A stretch of 64,000 bases of DNA from Shewanella putrefaciens (GCF_016406305.1 NZ_CP066369.1:62001-126000), one strand, 5' to 3'; positions 45,612-54,968 are shown, counted from the first letter of the stretch. Notes: generated by a model from the letters alone, not told the origin. A program made the numbers and translations.

Positions 45612-46146
45612 AAAACTTCCCCTTAGCCTGCAAGACTCGCTCTTTGTTGGCTTTTGCGCCACCTTACTGGTGGCATTAACGAGCATGTTAAGGCTGAAAC
45701 TCGGCATATCTGGACACAGTATGTTTTTAATGAGTTTTTTCTATTTGATTTGCTACGGGGCGTTGGGACGTTTCGGTAGCATGACGGCCTGTGGCGCTAT
45801 TGCTGGCCTTGTGGCTATGGCTCTGGGCGTCGGGAAAGGTGGGCCTATGATATTGTTAAAGTTTGTCTTGCCCGCCATAGGGATGGATCTGATTGCTTTG
45901 CTTCTACCTCTGAGTTTGGCGTTGCATTGGCGCTGCGTGATTTTAGGCATAGCGGGTTGCATCGCCTGGGCCGGTAAAGTGGCGTTGACCAATATCCTGG
46001 CGGGCATGGAGTTGGATGTCGTGGTGATTCAATGGGGAATGAGCGTATTAAAAGGCGGATTCTTTGCCACTCTTGGCGCTTTGCTTGTGCCGCCAGTGCT
46101 CACGCGCTTAAAGGCCCACGATCTGTTGCACAGAGACAAATTTTAA
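45604..46146 (+). CDS. ECF transporter substrate-specific (S) component
   Basis: A 180-residue membrane protein with about six hydrophobic segments, basic N-terminus and Gly-rich loops (YGALGRFGSMTACGAIAG, GKGGPMILLKF). Size, topology and position directly after EcfT make it the S component that sets ligand specificity. It does not read like BioY, ThiT, RibU, CbiM or other S families I can recall, so the ligand is unknown. Confidence 0.78.
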   Translation: MTKKLPLSLQDSLFVGFCATLLVALTSMLRLKLGISGHSMFLMSFFYLICYGALGRFGSMTACGAIAGLVAMALGVGKGGPMILLKFVLPAIGMDLIALLLPLSLALHWRCVILGIAGCIAWAGKVALTNILAGMELDVVVIQWGMSVLKGGFFATLGALLVPPVLTRLKAHDLLHRDKF

Positions 46147-46168
46147 AACTCTAACCCTAGGAATGTAG

Positions 46169-46906
46169 ATGAAAAACTGGCTAATTTGTATCGATGACAC
46201 CGATGATATCGGCACTAAGGGCACGGGGGAAATTGCCGAGGAAATTGCACACCTCCTCGAGAGTATTTCCGGCGGTAAGGCTTCCTTCGTGACGCGGCAC
46301 CAATTATTTGTACACCCCGATATTCCCTACACCTCCCATAACAGTGCCATGTGTTTTGCGCTGCGCTCACCACTGACTCAGGCTGAGATCCACCAATATG
46401 CCGTTGCCCATTTAATCGCTGAGTCGGCGCCTAAGGCAGACCCGGGCATCGCCATACTCAATGTCGACTCTCAATACGATGCAGTGGCCCTAATGGAGTT
46501 TGGTCGTAGAGCAAAAACCGAAGTGATCACTAAGCTTGCGGCCTATAATCTAGCCGAACAACTCAATATCCAGTTAACTGAGCATGGCGGCACTGGCCAA
46601 GGTGTTATTGGCGCGTTAGCGGGTTTAGGGCTGCGCTTGATGGGCAGCGATGGCCGAGTAAAAGGCCAAATTAAACTTGGCCAGTTTGAGGATGTTGCAC
46701 TCGAACTCAGTGTTGCCGAGATCCTTGAGCAAACAGGGCTAGATGCTGTGATGAGCACAGAGCGGTATCCCCTCGCGGCGAATGATCGAGTACAGCTCAA
46801 GGGTAAAGTGAAAGCCGTTTACCTTGGGCATCAGTTTGTGTTGTTAGTCGATAGAGAGGCTCAAACATGGCGTAATGCGGGTAAGCAAGCATTACAGGCC
46901 TATTAG
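46169..46906 (+). CDS. TiaS-like (tRNA-Ile2 agmatinylcytidine synthetase-related) protein
   Basis: A 245-residue soluble protein. The start LICIDDTDDIGTKGTGEIAE resembles the kinase-like TCKD motif of archaeal TiaS, and GGTGQGVIGALAGLGLRL resembles its ferredoxin-like-domain motif; the C-terminal third (VQLKGKVKAVYLG) could be a small OB-like fold. TiaS uses ATP to join agmatine to a tRNA cytidine, but this copy lacks the zinc ribbon and bacteria use TilS instead, so tRNA is an unlikely substrate. Placed right behind an ECF importer it may chemically modify the imported compound. Fold assignment is from memory. Confidence 0.62.
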   Translation: MKNWLICIDDTDDIGTKGTGEIAEEIAHLLESISGGKASFVTRHQLFVHPDIPYTSHNSAMCFALRSPLTQAEIHQYAVAHLIAESAPKADPGIAILNVDSQYDAVALMEFGRRAKTEVITKLAAYNLAEQLNIQLTEHGGTGQGVIGALAGLGLRLMGSDGRVKGQIKLGQFEDVALELSVAEILEQTGLDAVMSTERYPLAANDRVQLKGKVKAVYLGHQFVLLVDREAQTWRNAGKQALQAY

Positions 46907-46918
46907 AGGGAGGTTGAA

Positions 46919-47155
46919 ATGACACCCATATTGGCCGAGCAGGCATTTGAATTAGAGGATAACCGCTGGATTTTCCGTGCGGGGTTGAACCAGTATTCCG
47001 CGGCCAGGCGAGTAGCACAGGAATGCACAGGTTTTATCCCCGATGATGAGGATGAGCAAGTGGATGACGAGCCTCGCTGCTGTTACAACTGCCAGTATCG
47101 GCGTTGGCTGGTTGATAGTTTTGAATGCCTACTATTAAAAAATCAGAATTATTAG
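46919..47155 (+). CDS. Small cysteine-motif protein at the end of the ECF cluster
   Basis: A 78-residue acidic protein. Its C-terminal half has RCCYNCQYRRWLVDSFECLLL, with Cys-Cys-x2-Cys and a later Cys able to bind a metal or iron-sulfur cluster; the middle is an acidic run (DDEDEQVDDEP). GGGAGG-like AGGGAGG lies shortly before the ATG. It is 12 bases downstream of the TiaS-like gene, so it belongs to the same transcript. I recall similar CYNCRYRRW proteins only as uncharacterised. Confidence 0.75.
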   Translation: MTPILAEQAFELEDNRWIFRAGLNQYSAARRVAQECTGFIPDDEDEQVDDEPRCCYNCQYRRWLVDSFECLLLKNQNY

Positions 47156-47373
47156 ATGATTAGCTAAATTTTGCGCAATAAGCCCTCGTTTTGCTTGGCT
47201 TTTATGATGTTCTTCTCGGCGGGTAACAAAGTGTATGGTGATTTTGCCATCCCCGACATAGAATGCCCAGTAAGCTGTTCTATACTACCAAAGTAAGACA
47301 CACTTAACTGCTCTGATGTTGTTGGGTTCTTTTATGGTTTTCTATAAAGTTAGTTATCCTTGGGGTTGCAGAA

Positions 47374-48564
47374 ATGAGTGAGCCGGCAGAATCAGTTGAT
47401 CTTATCAAATTGCCTGTGTCGCAACTGACATTAGGTATGTTTGTCAGTGCTATAGACAAAAGTGATAAGGGCCAACTTGCTATAACTAATGCAGGCCAAA
47501 TCAAGCACAAGGATGCCATTGCAAGACTCGCAAAAAACGGCATCAAATTTGTTTGGGTCGATACCGAGCGCTCGGCAGAACACTGTGGTTTTAAGAAGAA
47601 AATCAGCAACCATATCCCAGCCGGGAGCAGAAAATTCCCATTAACCCGTGAAAAGCAACAGGAGCAAGCTCAAGTCATTCTCACCGAAGCTAAGGATCTT
47701 ATTCGTAAGGTGTTAGCCGAAACTTTCGAAGGCAAAGCCATAGAGGTTAAGCCCTTCGAGACATTAGCCGATAGCATGATCGAATCTGTCTTCCTCGATG
47801 AAGACGCGCTTAAGTGTATGTCTGCACTCCGTTCAAAAGATGCCTACCTACTCGAACATTCAGTGAATGTCGCCTTTTTGCTCGTCACCTTCGGCAAATA
47901 CCTCAAACTCGACCGTGAGATGCTGCGGGAAATGGCCGTCGGTGGTATTTTGCACGATATTGGCAAGATTAAAGTCGACAATAAAGTGCTGCACAAGCCG
48001 GGCAAACTGACGCCGGAAGAATTTGAGCATATGAAGCTGCACCAAGTGTATGCGCTTGAAATTATGAACGAAACTAATGGTCTTTCGCAGATCAGTAAAG
48101 ATATCTGTTTGATGCACCATGAAAAGTTAGATGGTCGAGGTTATCCAAGGGGGCTGAAGGGTGATGAAATCCCCCGCCATGGGCGCATGAGTTGTATCGT
48201 CGATATTTTCGATGCCTTGACGGCGACGCGCTGCTACAAAGAGGCCATGAGTCCTGCTGCGGCCTTTAAAATTCTCCTTAGCCTGACGCCATTCCACCTA
48301 GATAGAGAACTGGTCTATGAGTTTATTCGCTGCATAGGCGTTTATCCTGTGGGCTCCTTAGTTGAATTATCGGATGGCCGTATCGGCATTGTTTGGGCCT
48401 CGAAAGACAGAGACGCACTGCACCCGATTGTAAAATGTTTTTATTCTTTAAAGGCAAAGCGTTACACCGAAGTCACTATGGTTGATCTCCTCAAGTCTGA
48501 GCTACATATTGAGCGGGGTGTCTCGCCAAGTTCATTGGATATTGACCCAACACCTTTCTATTGA
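47374..48564 (+). CDS. HD-GYP cyclic-di-GMP phosphodiesterase
   Basis: A 396-residue cytoplasmic protein: an N-terminal DUF3391 region (about residues 8-140) and an HD-GYP domain with HSVNVAFL, ILHDIGKIKVDNKVLHKPG, MHHEKLDGRGYPRGL and DIFDALTA. All metal-binding His/Asp residues and the GYP triad are intact, predicting hydrolysis of c-di-GMP to GMP and an effect on biofilm and motility. No receiver or membrane domain is present. Confidence 0.93.
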   Translation: MSEPAESVDLIKLPVSQLTLGMFVSAIDKSDKGQLAITNAGQIKHKDAIARLAKNGIKFVWVDTERSAEHCGFKKKISNHIPAGSRKFPLTREKQQEQAQVILTEAKDLIRKVLAETFEGKAIEVKPFETLADSMIESVFLDEDALKCMSALRSKDAYLLEHSVNVAFLLVTFGKYLKLDREMLREMAVGGILHDIGKIKVDNKVLHKPGKLTPEEFEHMKLHQVYALEIMNETNGLSQISKDICLMHHEKLDGRGYPRGLKGDEIPRHGRMSCIVDIFDALTATRCYKEAMSPAAAFKILLSLTPFHLDRELVYEFIRCIGVYPVGSLVELSDGRIGIVWASKDRDALHPIVKCFYSLKAKRYTEVTMVDLLKSELHIERGVSPSSLDIDPTPFY

Positions 48565-48593
48565 TCTTCCAATTTGGTCGTTATTTTAAAGGC

Positions 48594-48621
48594 ATACTGA
48601 CCTTAGTGATAAGGTCGGTAT
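48594..48621. terminator. Hairpin between convergent HD-GYP and DUF3240 genes
   Basis: ATACTGACCTT pairs with AAGGTCGGTAT (one G-T pair) around a 6-base loop; the left flank TTATTTTAAA gives a weak T run on the reverse strand. It fits a transcript end for the RND efflux operon. Confidence 0.45.
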
Positions 48622-48654
48622 ACCTAGATTTAACGCGGTTAATGGCGCTGCAAA

Positions 48655-48960
48655 TTAGGATAGAGTGCCATTTTGATAGATGGGCATAATCCAATAGCGA
48701 CAGGGATTATGTTTGCAGACCAACGCCAGCGCCGCGAGCAGTGCCGCTTGTTGCGCTGCGGGGTGCATGATTTCGAATTTGCAGAACTCCCGATAACCTT
48801 CCACTTGTTCCTTGATATTAAAATGGCTGTGTTCACGGCTGAAACCACAAATATTGCCTAGGCTAAAACCCGATAGAAACTCCAACTCTATCAAGGTATC
48901 GACTATGTCGTCCTTAATATCATTTTGGGCGATCAGTACTAACAGTTGTTCTGTGCTCAT
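48655..48960 (-). CDS. DUF3240-family protein, last gene of the efflux operon
   Basis: A 101-residue soluble protein resembling the DUF3240 family, small proteins found next to CzcA/CusA-type pumps. It has an LVLIAQNDIKDDIVDTLIEL start similar to PII-like folds and VEGYREFCKFEI in the middle. Its start overlaps the pump gene's stop by 4 bases. A regulatory or metal-sensing role on the pump is a guess. Confidence 0.75.
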   Translation of the reverse strand: MSTEQLLVLIAQNDIKDDIVDTLIELEFLSGFSLGNICGFSREHSHFNIKEQVEGYREFCKFEIMHPAAQQAALLAALALVCKHNPCRYWIMPIYQNGTLS

Positions 48961-51900
48961 TTACGTTTCTCCAGCCAAAAATACAGAATTGGCAGTAAAT
49001 ACAGTGTGGTAATGGTTGAAGTGAGCAGGCCGCCAATCACCACAATCGCTAAGGGTTTTTGAATTTCAGCCCCAGGACCCGAGGCAAACACTAGCGGTAT
49101 TAGGCCAAACATGGCCGTTGTCGCCGTCATCAAAATGGGCCGCAAACGCCGCGCTGCACCTTGTTCCACCCGTTCGCGCAGGTTGCTAAACATGTGCTTG
49201 GTTTGTTCGTAATAGCTGACCATCACCACGCCATTGAGCACAGCGACACCGAGCAGGGCGATAAAGCCAACCGAGGCGGGTACAGATAAATATTCCCCCG
49301 ATAAATACAGGCTAACTATGCCGCCCATCATAGCGAAGGGGACGTTGGCAAGGATTAAGCCCGCTTTGGCAAGTGAGCCAAATGTGGTAAATAAAATCAA
49401 AGTGATCAGTGCGATAGCAATGGGGATCACTAATAGGAGATTGCTGGTGGCCCGTTGCTGGTTTTCAAACTCGCCACCAAAACTCACGCTATAACCGCTC
49501 GGGAGTTTGATTTCCTTTGCGATTTTAGCGTTGAGCTCTTCTACAAAACTCACAATATCGCGACCCTGCACGTTGGTGGTGATCACTGAAAAGCGATTAC
49601 CTTGCTCACGCTCGATAAGGATGGGGCCTTGTTTATAACTTAAGGTGGCGACATCACTCAGGCGTTTTAAGGAGTGATCAGGCATCACCAGTAACTGATT
49701 TTTAAGCTCATTAATGCTGCTTAATTGGCTCTGATTATTCGCCATCAGCACGGGCGTGCGCTTCTTACCCTGCAGCACTTCGGTCACTATCACGCCTTCG
49801 AGTTGGCTTTTCAGATAGCGGGCAAACTCCAAGGTGCTCATGCCAAAGCCACGGGCAAGCTCGTTATCTAAGGTGAGGTTGATAAAAGGACTGCCTTCGA
49901 TCATCGCCATTTTCACATCGACGCTGCCGCTGGTGGCATTAACCAGCTGTTGGATTTGGCTCGTGAGCTGGCCTAAGGTGTCGATATCATTACCAAAGAC
50001 CTTAATCGCCACGTCGCCAATGCTGCCGGTGAGCATTTCGGACACACGCATTTGTATCGGTTGAGTAAAGTTAAAATTAACGCCGGGATAGTCCAATAAC
50101 ACAGTGCGGATCGCATCGATAAGCGCTTCTTTATTGGCAAAGCGCCATTCGCTGCGGGGCAGAAGTTCTAAGAACACATCGGTTTCATTGAGCCCCATGG
50201 GATCTAAGCCGATTTCATCCGCGCCAGTACGCGCCACCATTTGTTTGATTTCAGGAACTTTAGCCAGCAAGGTTTGCTGAATTTGCTTGTCGATGGCAAT
50301 CGAAGCTTCGAGTGAAATCGATGGGGATTTCTCCAACTGCAGGATAATGTCGCCCTCATCTAAGGTCGGCATAAAGGTTTTTCCCACTAACCCGAACAAG
50401 CCTAAGCTGACGATAAGCAAGCTAAAGGCGATCACCATAAAGCGTTTTTGATGGCTAAACGTGCCCTTGAGGCTGGCCAGATAAAGCTGTTTAAGCTTTT
50501 CAATCGCCTTAGGTTCCTTGGCGGCTTTTTCGTTGACGAGGTAAGAGGCGATAACCGGAATAACAGTTAAGGACAACACCAGCGCCGACAGCATGGCAAA
50601 CACGATAGTGACCGCAACCGGAGTGAAGAGTTTGCCTTCGAGCCCGCTCAAGGTCAGCAGAGGCGAGAACACTATCATGACGATCACTGTGCCCGATACC
50701 ACGGGAATGGCAACGTCCTTGGTTGCGCGAAAAATCAAATGCAGCCGCGGTAATCTCTGCTTAGTAGCGATGAGATTCACCATGTTTTCGACCACGACCA
50801 CAGATGAATCCACTAACATGCCGATGGCAATAACCAGTCCGCCTAGGCTCATTAAGTTCGCAGAAAGATTGAAGTAATCCATCATCAAAAACGTCATCAA
50901 CGCGGCAAGAGGCAGCGAGAGTGACACGACCAATGCGGCGCGCACGTTACCTAAAAATAGCGCCAGCAAGATGATCACCAACACTACGGCTTCGAATAAG
51001 GCATTGGAGATGGTCTCAATCGCGGTATTGATCAGATTCGCGCGGTCATAAAAGGTGTTTATCTGGCTCCCTTCTGGCAAGGTTAGGCTGATTTGATCGA
51101 GTTTTTCTTTAATGTTTTTGACTACTTGTGCGGTATTGGCGTCTTTTAGGGCGATGATTAAGGCTTCGGCGGTTTCATTGCCGTCTTTAGTGACTGCGCC
51201 ATAGCGGGCTAAGTGGCCAATTTGAATATCGGCCAAATCCTGCAGTCGATACACTCTGGCATCATCGGCCTTGATCACTAATTGTTTGAGCTCGTCGATA
51301 TCATCGATGCGACCTTCGGCGCGCACTATGATGGTATCTGTACCAATAGTGAGCTTGCCCGCGCCTTCGTTGTGATTATTCTCCACTATCGCCTGTTGCA
51401 GCGCCGCAAAGCTCACACCCGCGGCCGCCATGGCTGCAGGTTTAGGGGTCACACTAAAGCTTTTAGCATAGCCTCCGAGGATATTCACATCGGCGACACC
51501 CGCAACGGTGCGTAACAGTGGGCGGATTTCCCATTCGAGTAATTGACGCCTTTCCATTAGCGATAGATTGGGATTTTCGAGTGAAAACATAAAGATTTCA
51601 CTGAGTGGGGTACTCATAGGCGCCACGCCACCGGTTACACCTTCAGGGAAACTGTCCCACACGGCGGCGATGCGCTCGCTCACCTGCTGGCGCGCCCAAT
51701 AGATATCTGTGCCTTCGTCGAAATCTAGGGTGATATCGCTGATGGCGTATTTAGTGGTCGAGCGCAGAATCGATTGATGGGGAATGCCTAACAATTCAGT
51801 TTCAATCGGCACGGTTATTTGTGCTTCAATTTCCTCCGGCGTCATGCCGGGCGCCTTGAGGATGATCTTCACTTGGGTGGGCGAAATATCGGGAAAGGCA

Positions 51901-52010
51901 TCCAAGGGAATGGAAAACCAGGCTCGTGCTCCCGCTAACATGATGATCAGCGCCACAATCAGCACAAATAAGCGCTGCGTAAGCGAAAAGCGGATGACTG
52001 AGGTCAACAT
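48957..52010 (-). CDS. Heavy-metal RND efflux pump, CzcA/CusA family
   Basis: A 1017-residue inner-membrane pump with the twelve-helix RND layout (large periplasmic loops after helices 1 and 7). Family blocks include FPDISPTQVKI, PGMTPEEIEAQIT, the helix-4 proton-relay region IAIGMLVDSSVVVVENM and GAARRLRPILMTA near the end. The CzcA/HME family exports divalent or monovalent metals with the MFP and outer-membrane partners encoded upstream. The metal is not clear: there is no cusF and no methionine-rich signature I can point to. Confidence 0.93.
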   Translation of the reverse strand: MLTSVIRFSLTQRLFVLIVALIIMLAGARAWFSIPLDAFPDISPTQVKIILKAPGMTPEEIEAQITVPIETELLGIPHQSILRSTTKYAISDITLDFDEGTDIYWARQQVSERIAAVWDSFPEGVTGGVAPMSTPLSEIFMFSLENPNLSLMERRQLLEWEIRPLLRTVAGVADVNILGGYAKSFSVTPKPAAMAAAGVSFAALQQAIVENNHNEGAGKLTIGTDTIIVRAEGRIDDIDELKQLVIKADDARVYRLQDLADIQIGHLARYGAVTKDGNETAEALIIALKDANTAQVVKNIKEKLDQISLTLPEGSQINTFYDRANLINTAIETISNALFEAVVLVIILLALFLGNVRAALVVSLSLPLAALMTFLMMDYFNLSANLMSLGGLVIAIGMLVDSSVVVVENMVNLIATKQRLPRLHLIFRATKDVAIPVVSGTVIVMIVFSPLLTLSGLEGKLFTPVAVTIVFAMLSALVLSLTVIPVIASYLVNEKAAKEPKAIEKLKQLYLASLKGTFSHQKRFMVIAFSLLIVSLGLFGLVGKTFMPTLDEGDIILQLEKSPSISLEASIAIDKQIQQTLLAKVPEIKQMVARTGADEIGLDPMGLNETDVFLELLPRSEWRFANKEALIDAIRTVLLDYPGVNFNFTQPIQMRVSEMLTGSIGDVAIKVFGNDIDTLGQLTSQIQQLVNATSGSVDVKMAMIEGSPFINLTLDNELARGFGMSTLEFARYLKSQLEGVIVTEVLQGKKRTPVLMANNQSQLSSINELKNQLLVMPDHSLKRLSDVATLSYKQGPILIEREQGNRFSVITTNVQGRDIVSFVEELNAKIAKEIKLPSGYSVSFGGEFENQQRATSNLLLVIPIAIALITLILFTTFGSLAKAGLILANVPFAMMGGIVSLYLSGEYLSVPASVGFIALLGVAVLNGVVMVSYYEQTKHMFSNLRERVEQGAARRLRPILMTATTAMFGLIPLVFASGPGAEIQKPLAIVVIGGLLTSTITTLYLLPILYFWLEKRK

Positions 52011-52011
52011 C

Positions 52012-53040
52012 TTATTCGCCTCCTAAGCCAAGCATTATGCCTTTGACTGCAGCAACTGACTGGGATAACACTTGGATTTGGCTGAGATCTTGATCGCTTT
52101 CAACGATATATTGCTCGGGGGTTGAGCCAAGAATATCGATCGTAATCGAGGTGAGCGTGTCGGCGGTTTTAGTGAAGACTTGGCTGTCTTGCTCCCAACT
52201 GAATACGCTATTTTTAGGCAATAAATACACCGCCTTTTGATACTCGGGTATCACAGTGATCTGTTGTCCTAACAGTAAGTTACACTCCTGCGGTACGGGT
52301 GATGACCAAGCGGTCACAAAGGCACCTTCGGCGATGGCCGACACGGACTCGATGGCGATATGGCACTGATTGATATTCACCGCTGAGAGCGAATGTGACT
52401 GGCTCATAGGCACGCTGACCTTGACGCGAATACTGTCGCTAGGCACCAGTGAGAATAGCTGTGAACCCGCCATATAAGGCCCATTCACTTGATTGAGTTT
52501 AACGATCCCCGCCACTGGCGTGCCTACCACTAGGGAGTCTGTGGTGGCATCTGTGCTTTTGACTATCTCCATAAAATGCTGCATGTGCTCGTATTCGAGG
52601 TGAGTGCTGAAGTAGTCTTGGCTGATCTCTCGCCACTTTTCGGCGCTGATACTGCCATTGTTTACTAAGGGTTTATTGCGCTCATAACGGCTCTTTGCCA
52701 GTTGGTATAAGCTGCTGGCGGCTTCGACTTGGGTGAGGTAGTGGAACACTTCTGGCCCTGTCAGTTTGACTATCGCTTGGCCCTTAGTAACCAGCTGGCC
52801 TTGGCCGACTAGGAAGCTGATCTGTTGGATATTCTCCGGCGTGCTGATCCAGTAATCATTACCTGGGAGGATTTCAACCTGCGCGGGCAATGGACTGCCC
52901 TCATAGCTGGCGACTTTTTGCGGCTGCACATAACTCAGGTCTAAATTACCGAGGGAACTAATGGTTAAGGATTCAGCCTGCACTAAGGTGGCAACACTGG
53001 CGGATAGACAGAAAAGGCATGCGCTGTACTTGGCCATCAT
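52012..53040 (-). CDS. RND efflux periplasmic adaptor (CzcB/CusB-like)
   Basis: A 342-residue membrane-fusion protein with a signal peptide (ACLFCLSASVATLVQA), lipoyl-like half motifs (VLVGQGQLVTKGQAIVKL region), a helical hairpin of about 60 residues (ASSLYQLAKSRYERNKPL) and beta-barrel domain. It is shorter than many CzcB proteins and lacks an N-terminal His-rich metal-binding extension. It overlaps the upstream outer-membrane gene by 4 bases and is 1 base from the pump gene. Confidence 0.88.
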   Translation of the reverse strand: MMAKYSACLFCLSASVATLVQAESLTISSLGNLDLSYVQPQKVASYEGSPLPAQVEILPGNDYWISTPENIQQISFLVGQGQLVTKGQAIVKLTGPEVFHYLTQVEAASSLYQLAKSRYERNKPLVNNGSISAEKWREISQDYFSTHLEYEHMQHFMEIVKSTDATTDSLVVGTPVAGIVKLNQVNGPYMAGSQLFSLVPSDSIRVKVSVPMSQSHSLSAVNINQCHIAIESVSAIAEGAFVTAWSSPVPQECNLLLGQQITVIPEYQKAVYLLPKNSVFSWEQDSQVFTKTADTLTSITIDILGSTPEQYIVESDQDLSQIQVLSQSVAAVKGIMLGLGGE

Positions 53041-54278
53041 AATGAAATTCCTACGGCTTGCAGTTGTTGGGAGTGCAGTTGTTGCTGCGCGACTTGGTTC
53101 AGTGCCAAGCGGGATTCGGTATCGAGGGCATCCATATAGCGGCGCAGCCAGACTTCGTAGCTAACTTGGTTTTGGTCTTTAACCTTAGCCAACTCCTCTG
53201 TGATGGTGCGGCTAAGGTGCAGAGCTTGGGTTAGCAATGTCTGTTGGTCGAGCAGATTTTGTTGCTGTTGCTCTAGCTTTTTAAGCTGAGTTTTTAGCTC
53301 GATATAGGTACGGTCGAGGTTGAGCGTGTGCTCGGCATTGGCTTGTTGCCATTGGGATAATTCGGTTTGCGATAGGGCTGAACCTAAGGTCAGTGGCACA
53401 GAAACGGCGATGCCAAGCTGTTGATCATCGACTTGATTATCGGCGGTATTTTTGGTCGTGAGTGAGACAGTCCAAGGATCGTTATTCCCCGCTTGCTGGC
53501 TTTGGATGATCAACAGCTGTTGCTGCTTTTGCAGGCTTAACAGTTGCCACAACGGATGCTGCGCTAGCATGTCATTGTTTTGAGTGCCCGTAGAAAGTGG
53601 CCTCGCAGTTTCGGCTATGTTCTGCGGTATTTGCTCTTGCCCGGTAAGTTGCTGGTAGAGGGCAAGCGCCTCGGCCAGTTGCTGGTTAAGGTCGACCCGC
53701 TCCAGTGCAATATCCACCAGTTCGCGTTCTAACAGGAGTATGTTGGCAATCGGCAGTTCGCCCGCATCCGTGAGTTGCTTTTGCTGACTATGGAGTTTGT
53801 CGAGTAATTGGCTCTTGCGATCTAACTGGGCCAGTTTTACGGCGGCGAGGCGATGTTCCCACAGGCTTTGGCGCAATAATCCCGATAAATACAGGCCCTG
53901 CAGCGCGGCTTGTTGTACCTGAATGCCTTGGGTGAGTTGTTTAATTTGTTTATCGCTACTGTGCAAAGCAGGGGATTTTATTGGCAAATTGAGTGAGAGT
54001 TCCTGCTCGTAGCTGTTACCATTATCTAGGCTACCTAAGTGGCTCAGGCTAATGCTCGGTAGACCATTGAGCCAAGATGAACTGCTTAAATTTATTTGCG
54101 ATGGCGGTAACTGACCGCCCGATTGAGATAAAGAATCTAATCTAGCTTGGCTGGTGGAGAGTGCTTGAGATAGCTCGAAATTAGCAGAAGGTTCGGAATT
54201 CGCGGCGAGACACAGGAAACTGCTGCTGACTAAGCTTGCCAACAGACATAACTTGATACAAGACGTACTGACAGACAT
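53037..54278 (-). CDS. TolC-family outer-membrane protein (CzcC/CusC-like)
   Basis: A 413-residue exported outer-membrane factor with a signal peptide (LLASLVSSSFLCLAA) and two long coiled-coil repeats rich in Gln and Leu (KKLEQQQQNLLDQQTLLTQ). It provides the exit duct of the RND pump. It is the first gene of the leftward operon, divergent from the LuxR-like regulator with 144 bases between. Confidence 0.88.
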   Translation of the reverse strand: MSVSTSCIKLCLLASLVSSSFLCLAANSEPSANFELSQALSTSQARLDSLSQSGGQLPPSQINLSSSSWLNGLPSISLSHLGSLDNGNSYEQELSLNLPIKSPALHSSDKQIKQLTQGIQVQQAALQGLYLSGLLRQSLWEHRLAAVKLAQLDRKSQLLDKLHSQQKQLTDAGELPIANILLLERELVDIALERVDLNQQLAEALALYQQLTGQEQIPQNIAETARPLSTGTQNNDMLAQHPLWQLLSLQKQQQLLIIQSQQAGNNDPWTVSLTTKNTADNQVDDQQLGIAVSVPLTLGSALSQTELSQWQQANAEHTLNLDRTYIELKTQLKKLEQQQQNLLDQQTLLTQALHLSRTITEELAKVKDQNQVSYEVWLRRYMDALDTESRLALNQVAQQQLHSQQLQAVGISL

Positions 54279-54422
54279 AGGACGATTCTATGGTATTAAA
54301 GTGTACTGTCAGTGTAGGGATTGGTGGGGGAAAGTCGTGGGGGACATGTATCATAAAACCGCCCATGGTACATATGTCCCATAAAATAATTGGTTGATTT
54401 TGCTTTTGTTTAGGAGTTTTAA

Positions 54423-54968
54423 ATGAAGGATCTTGTCATTATTGGTCTGTTGGCCTTGATCATGTGCTTTAAGCTTTTCGACATCACTTCCGACATGCAA
54501 TTGGGTATTCCCCAATGGCATATCGCGCAGGAAGCCGTACTGTTAGTGCTTACGGCTATTGGTGCTATGTACTTAAGTTATGACCTTATTCGCCGCTCCC
54601 GCGAGGTTAAAGCCTTGGCTAAACGGCTCGAGCATGCGGATAAAAAAATCGACAATCTGTCGACGCAGATGCGTTCTGCCAGACAAGAATACAGCCAAGC
54701 CGTGTCGCAGCAATTCGAGACTTGGGGCTTTACTAAGAGTGAGCAGCAAGTGGCATTTTTACTGCTTAAGGGCCTAAGTTTTAAAGAAATTGCCGAAGTG
54801 CGCCAGACTAAAGAAAAAACCGTCAGGCAGCAGGCCTCGACCATTTATGGTAAAGCGGCAGTCGATGGACGCCATACTTTTTGTGCTTGGTTTATGGAAG
54901 ACTTTATTCAAGAGCATAATCAAGATCTTGCAGCGAACGAAGCGGGGTCAAGCCATCAGGCGGCCTAA
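54423..54968 (+). CDS. Membrane-anchored LuxR-type transcriptional regulator
   Basis: A 181-residue protein with two N-terminal hydrophobic helices (about residues 4-18 and 32-52), a coiled coil (about 56-95) and a LuxR/GerE-type helix-turn-helix (FTKSEQQVAFLLLKGLSFKEIAEV, then KTVRQQASTIYGKAAV). This topology tethers a DNA-binding domain to the inner membrane. It is divergent from the metal-efflux operon and is the natural candidate regulator; target and signal are inferred. No kinase is adjacent. Confidence 0.85.
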   Translation: MKDLVIIGLLALIMCFKLFDITSDMQLGIPQWHIAQEAVLLVLTAIGAMYLSYDLIRRSREVKALAKRLEHADKKIDNLSTQMRSARQEYSQAVSQQFETWGFTKSEQQVAFLLLKGLSFKEIAEVRQTKEKTVRQQASTIYGKAAVDGRHTFCAWFMEDFIQEHNQDLAANEAGSSHQAA

